From Pleurotus ostreatus/Saccharomyces cerevisiae fusant (taxonomy: Eukaryota > Opisthokonta): a stretch of DNA of 17,548 bases. The notes below the pieces were generated by a model. The model was given only the letters and a program-made list of their open reading frames with translations. It ran no database searches and was not told where the DNA came from. Where the stretch lies: contig JAMQCK010000697.1 in NCBI GenBank assembly GCA_024196135.1, forward strand, positions 1-17,548. The letters run 5' to 3'. This document shows, in pieces, positions 17,272-17,548 of this stretch (position 1 is its first letter; each line of letters starts with the position of its first letter). A program made the position numbers and the translations under genes.

Positions 17272-17548
17272 ATGGGATCATCTTGTCATCTCCGGCAACA
17301 TGAGCCGGGAGGCATAAGCGGCACGGCGCCCCTTGGCCCCCAGGGCGTGCATCCGCTGCACTCGGGGGTGCCTCGAGCCCGGATAAGGGCGCTTCGGGTT
17401 GTGTACCAGGCGATGATGACGGGCGAAATCAACGAGCATCAACCGAACTTCGGGATCGACGCGAAGGCGTTCATCTCACGGGCGGCCCTCGGTCCGACCC
17501 ACGTGAAGCAGGGAACAATGGCTTCCCAAAAAGCAACAATTAACGCGC
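17272..17548 (+). CDS. Possible start of a further gene, partial at the right edge
   Basis: From an ATG in good context (caaaATGG) at 17272 a frame of 92 codons stays open to the end of the window. It begins MGSSCHLRQHEPGG and later reads MMTGEINEHQPNFGIDAKAF. No family is recognised and no intron is obvious. A TATA-like element lies about 86 bases upstream. A 277-base open stretch in GC-rich DNA can occur by chance, so this is a weak call. Confidence 0.3.
   Translation, partial: MGSSCHLRQHEPGGISGTAPLGPQGVHPLHSGVPRARIRALRVVYQAMMTGEINEHQPNFGIDAKAFISRAALGPTHVKQGTMASQKATINA

Overview
The window is nuclear DNA of a filamentous fungus, almost certainly an Agaricomycete basidiomycete (a polypore-like genome is my guess). 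The reasons are dense genes with many very short introns (47-83 nt), GC-rich codon use, and a gene set typical of that group: a GH71 alpha-1,3-glucanase, an aerolysin-like secreted protein and a mitochondrial-type PanB. No rRNA, tRNA gene, CRISPR array or autonomous transposon was seen. Exon limits were deduced by hand from reading frame, splice signals and family conservation, so single splice sites may be off.

Layout, left to right. (1) 7-1734 (+): a long Ser/Pro-rich disordered protein of unknown function, possibly continuing off the left edge. (2) 2939-4022 (+), four exons with a TATA box: a secreted 308-residue protein with an aerolysin/ETX-MTX2-type pore-forming core. (3) 4557-5433 (-) and 9163-10013 (-): two diverged paralogues of an all-helical family I do not recognise (264 and 265 residues, each with a tiny first exon and a phase-0 intron). 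(4) Between them, a head-to-head pair sharing a 235-bp promoter region: a 3-hydroxyacyl-CoA dehydrogenase (5810-7017, -) and a peroxisomal adenine-nucleotide-type carrier (7253-8720, +). Both fit fatty-acid oxidation. (5) 10268-11291: a non-autonomous DNA transposon with about 293-bp, nearly identical inverted arms and a 9-10 bp flanking direct repeat, apparently a recent insertion. (6) 11675-12937 (-): an Ala/Ser-rich acidic disordered protein with a 5' UTR intron. (7) 13807-15739 (-), ten exons: a GH71 alpha-1,3-glucanase. (8) 16017-17105 (-), three exons: ketopantoate hydroxymethyltransferase, the pantothenate/CoA pathway enzyme, with a mitochondrial-type presequence and a GC-AG intron. (9) 17272 to the right edge (+): an open frame that may be the start of another gene.

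Functional themes. The dehydrogenase/carrier pair and, more loosely, panB (CoA supply) touch acyl-CoA metabolism. GH71 acts on fungal wall alpha-glucan. The aerolysin-like gene and the two helical paralogues look like accessory, lineage-specific genes. I see no clear new multi-gene system. The most unusual items are the helical paralogue pair, the long-arm inverted-repeat element, and the expanded repeat-bearing loop in the carrier.
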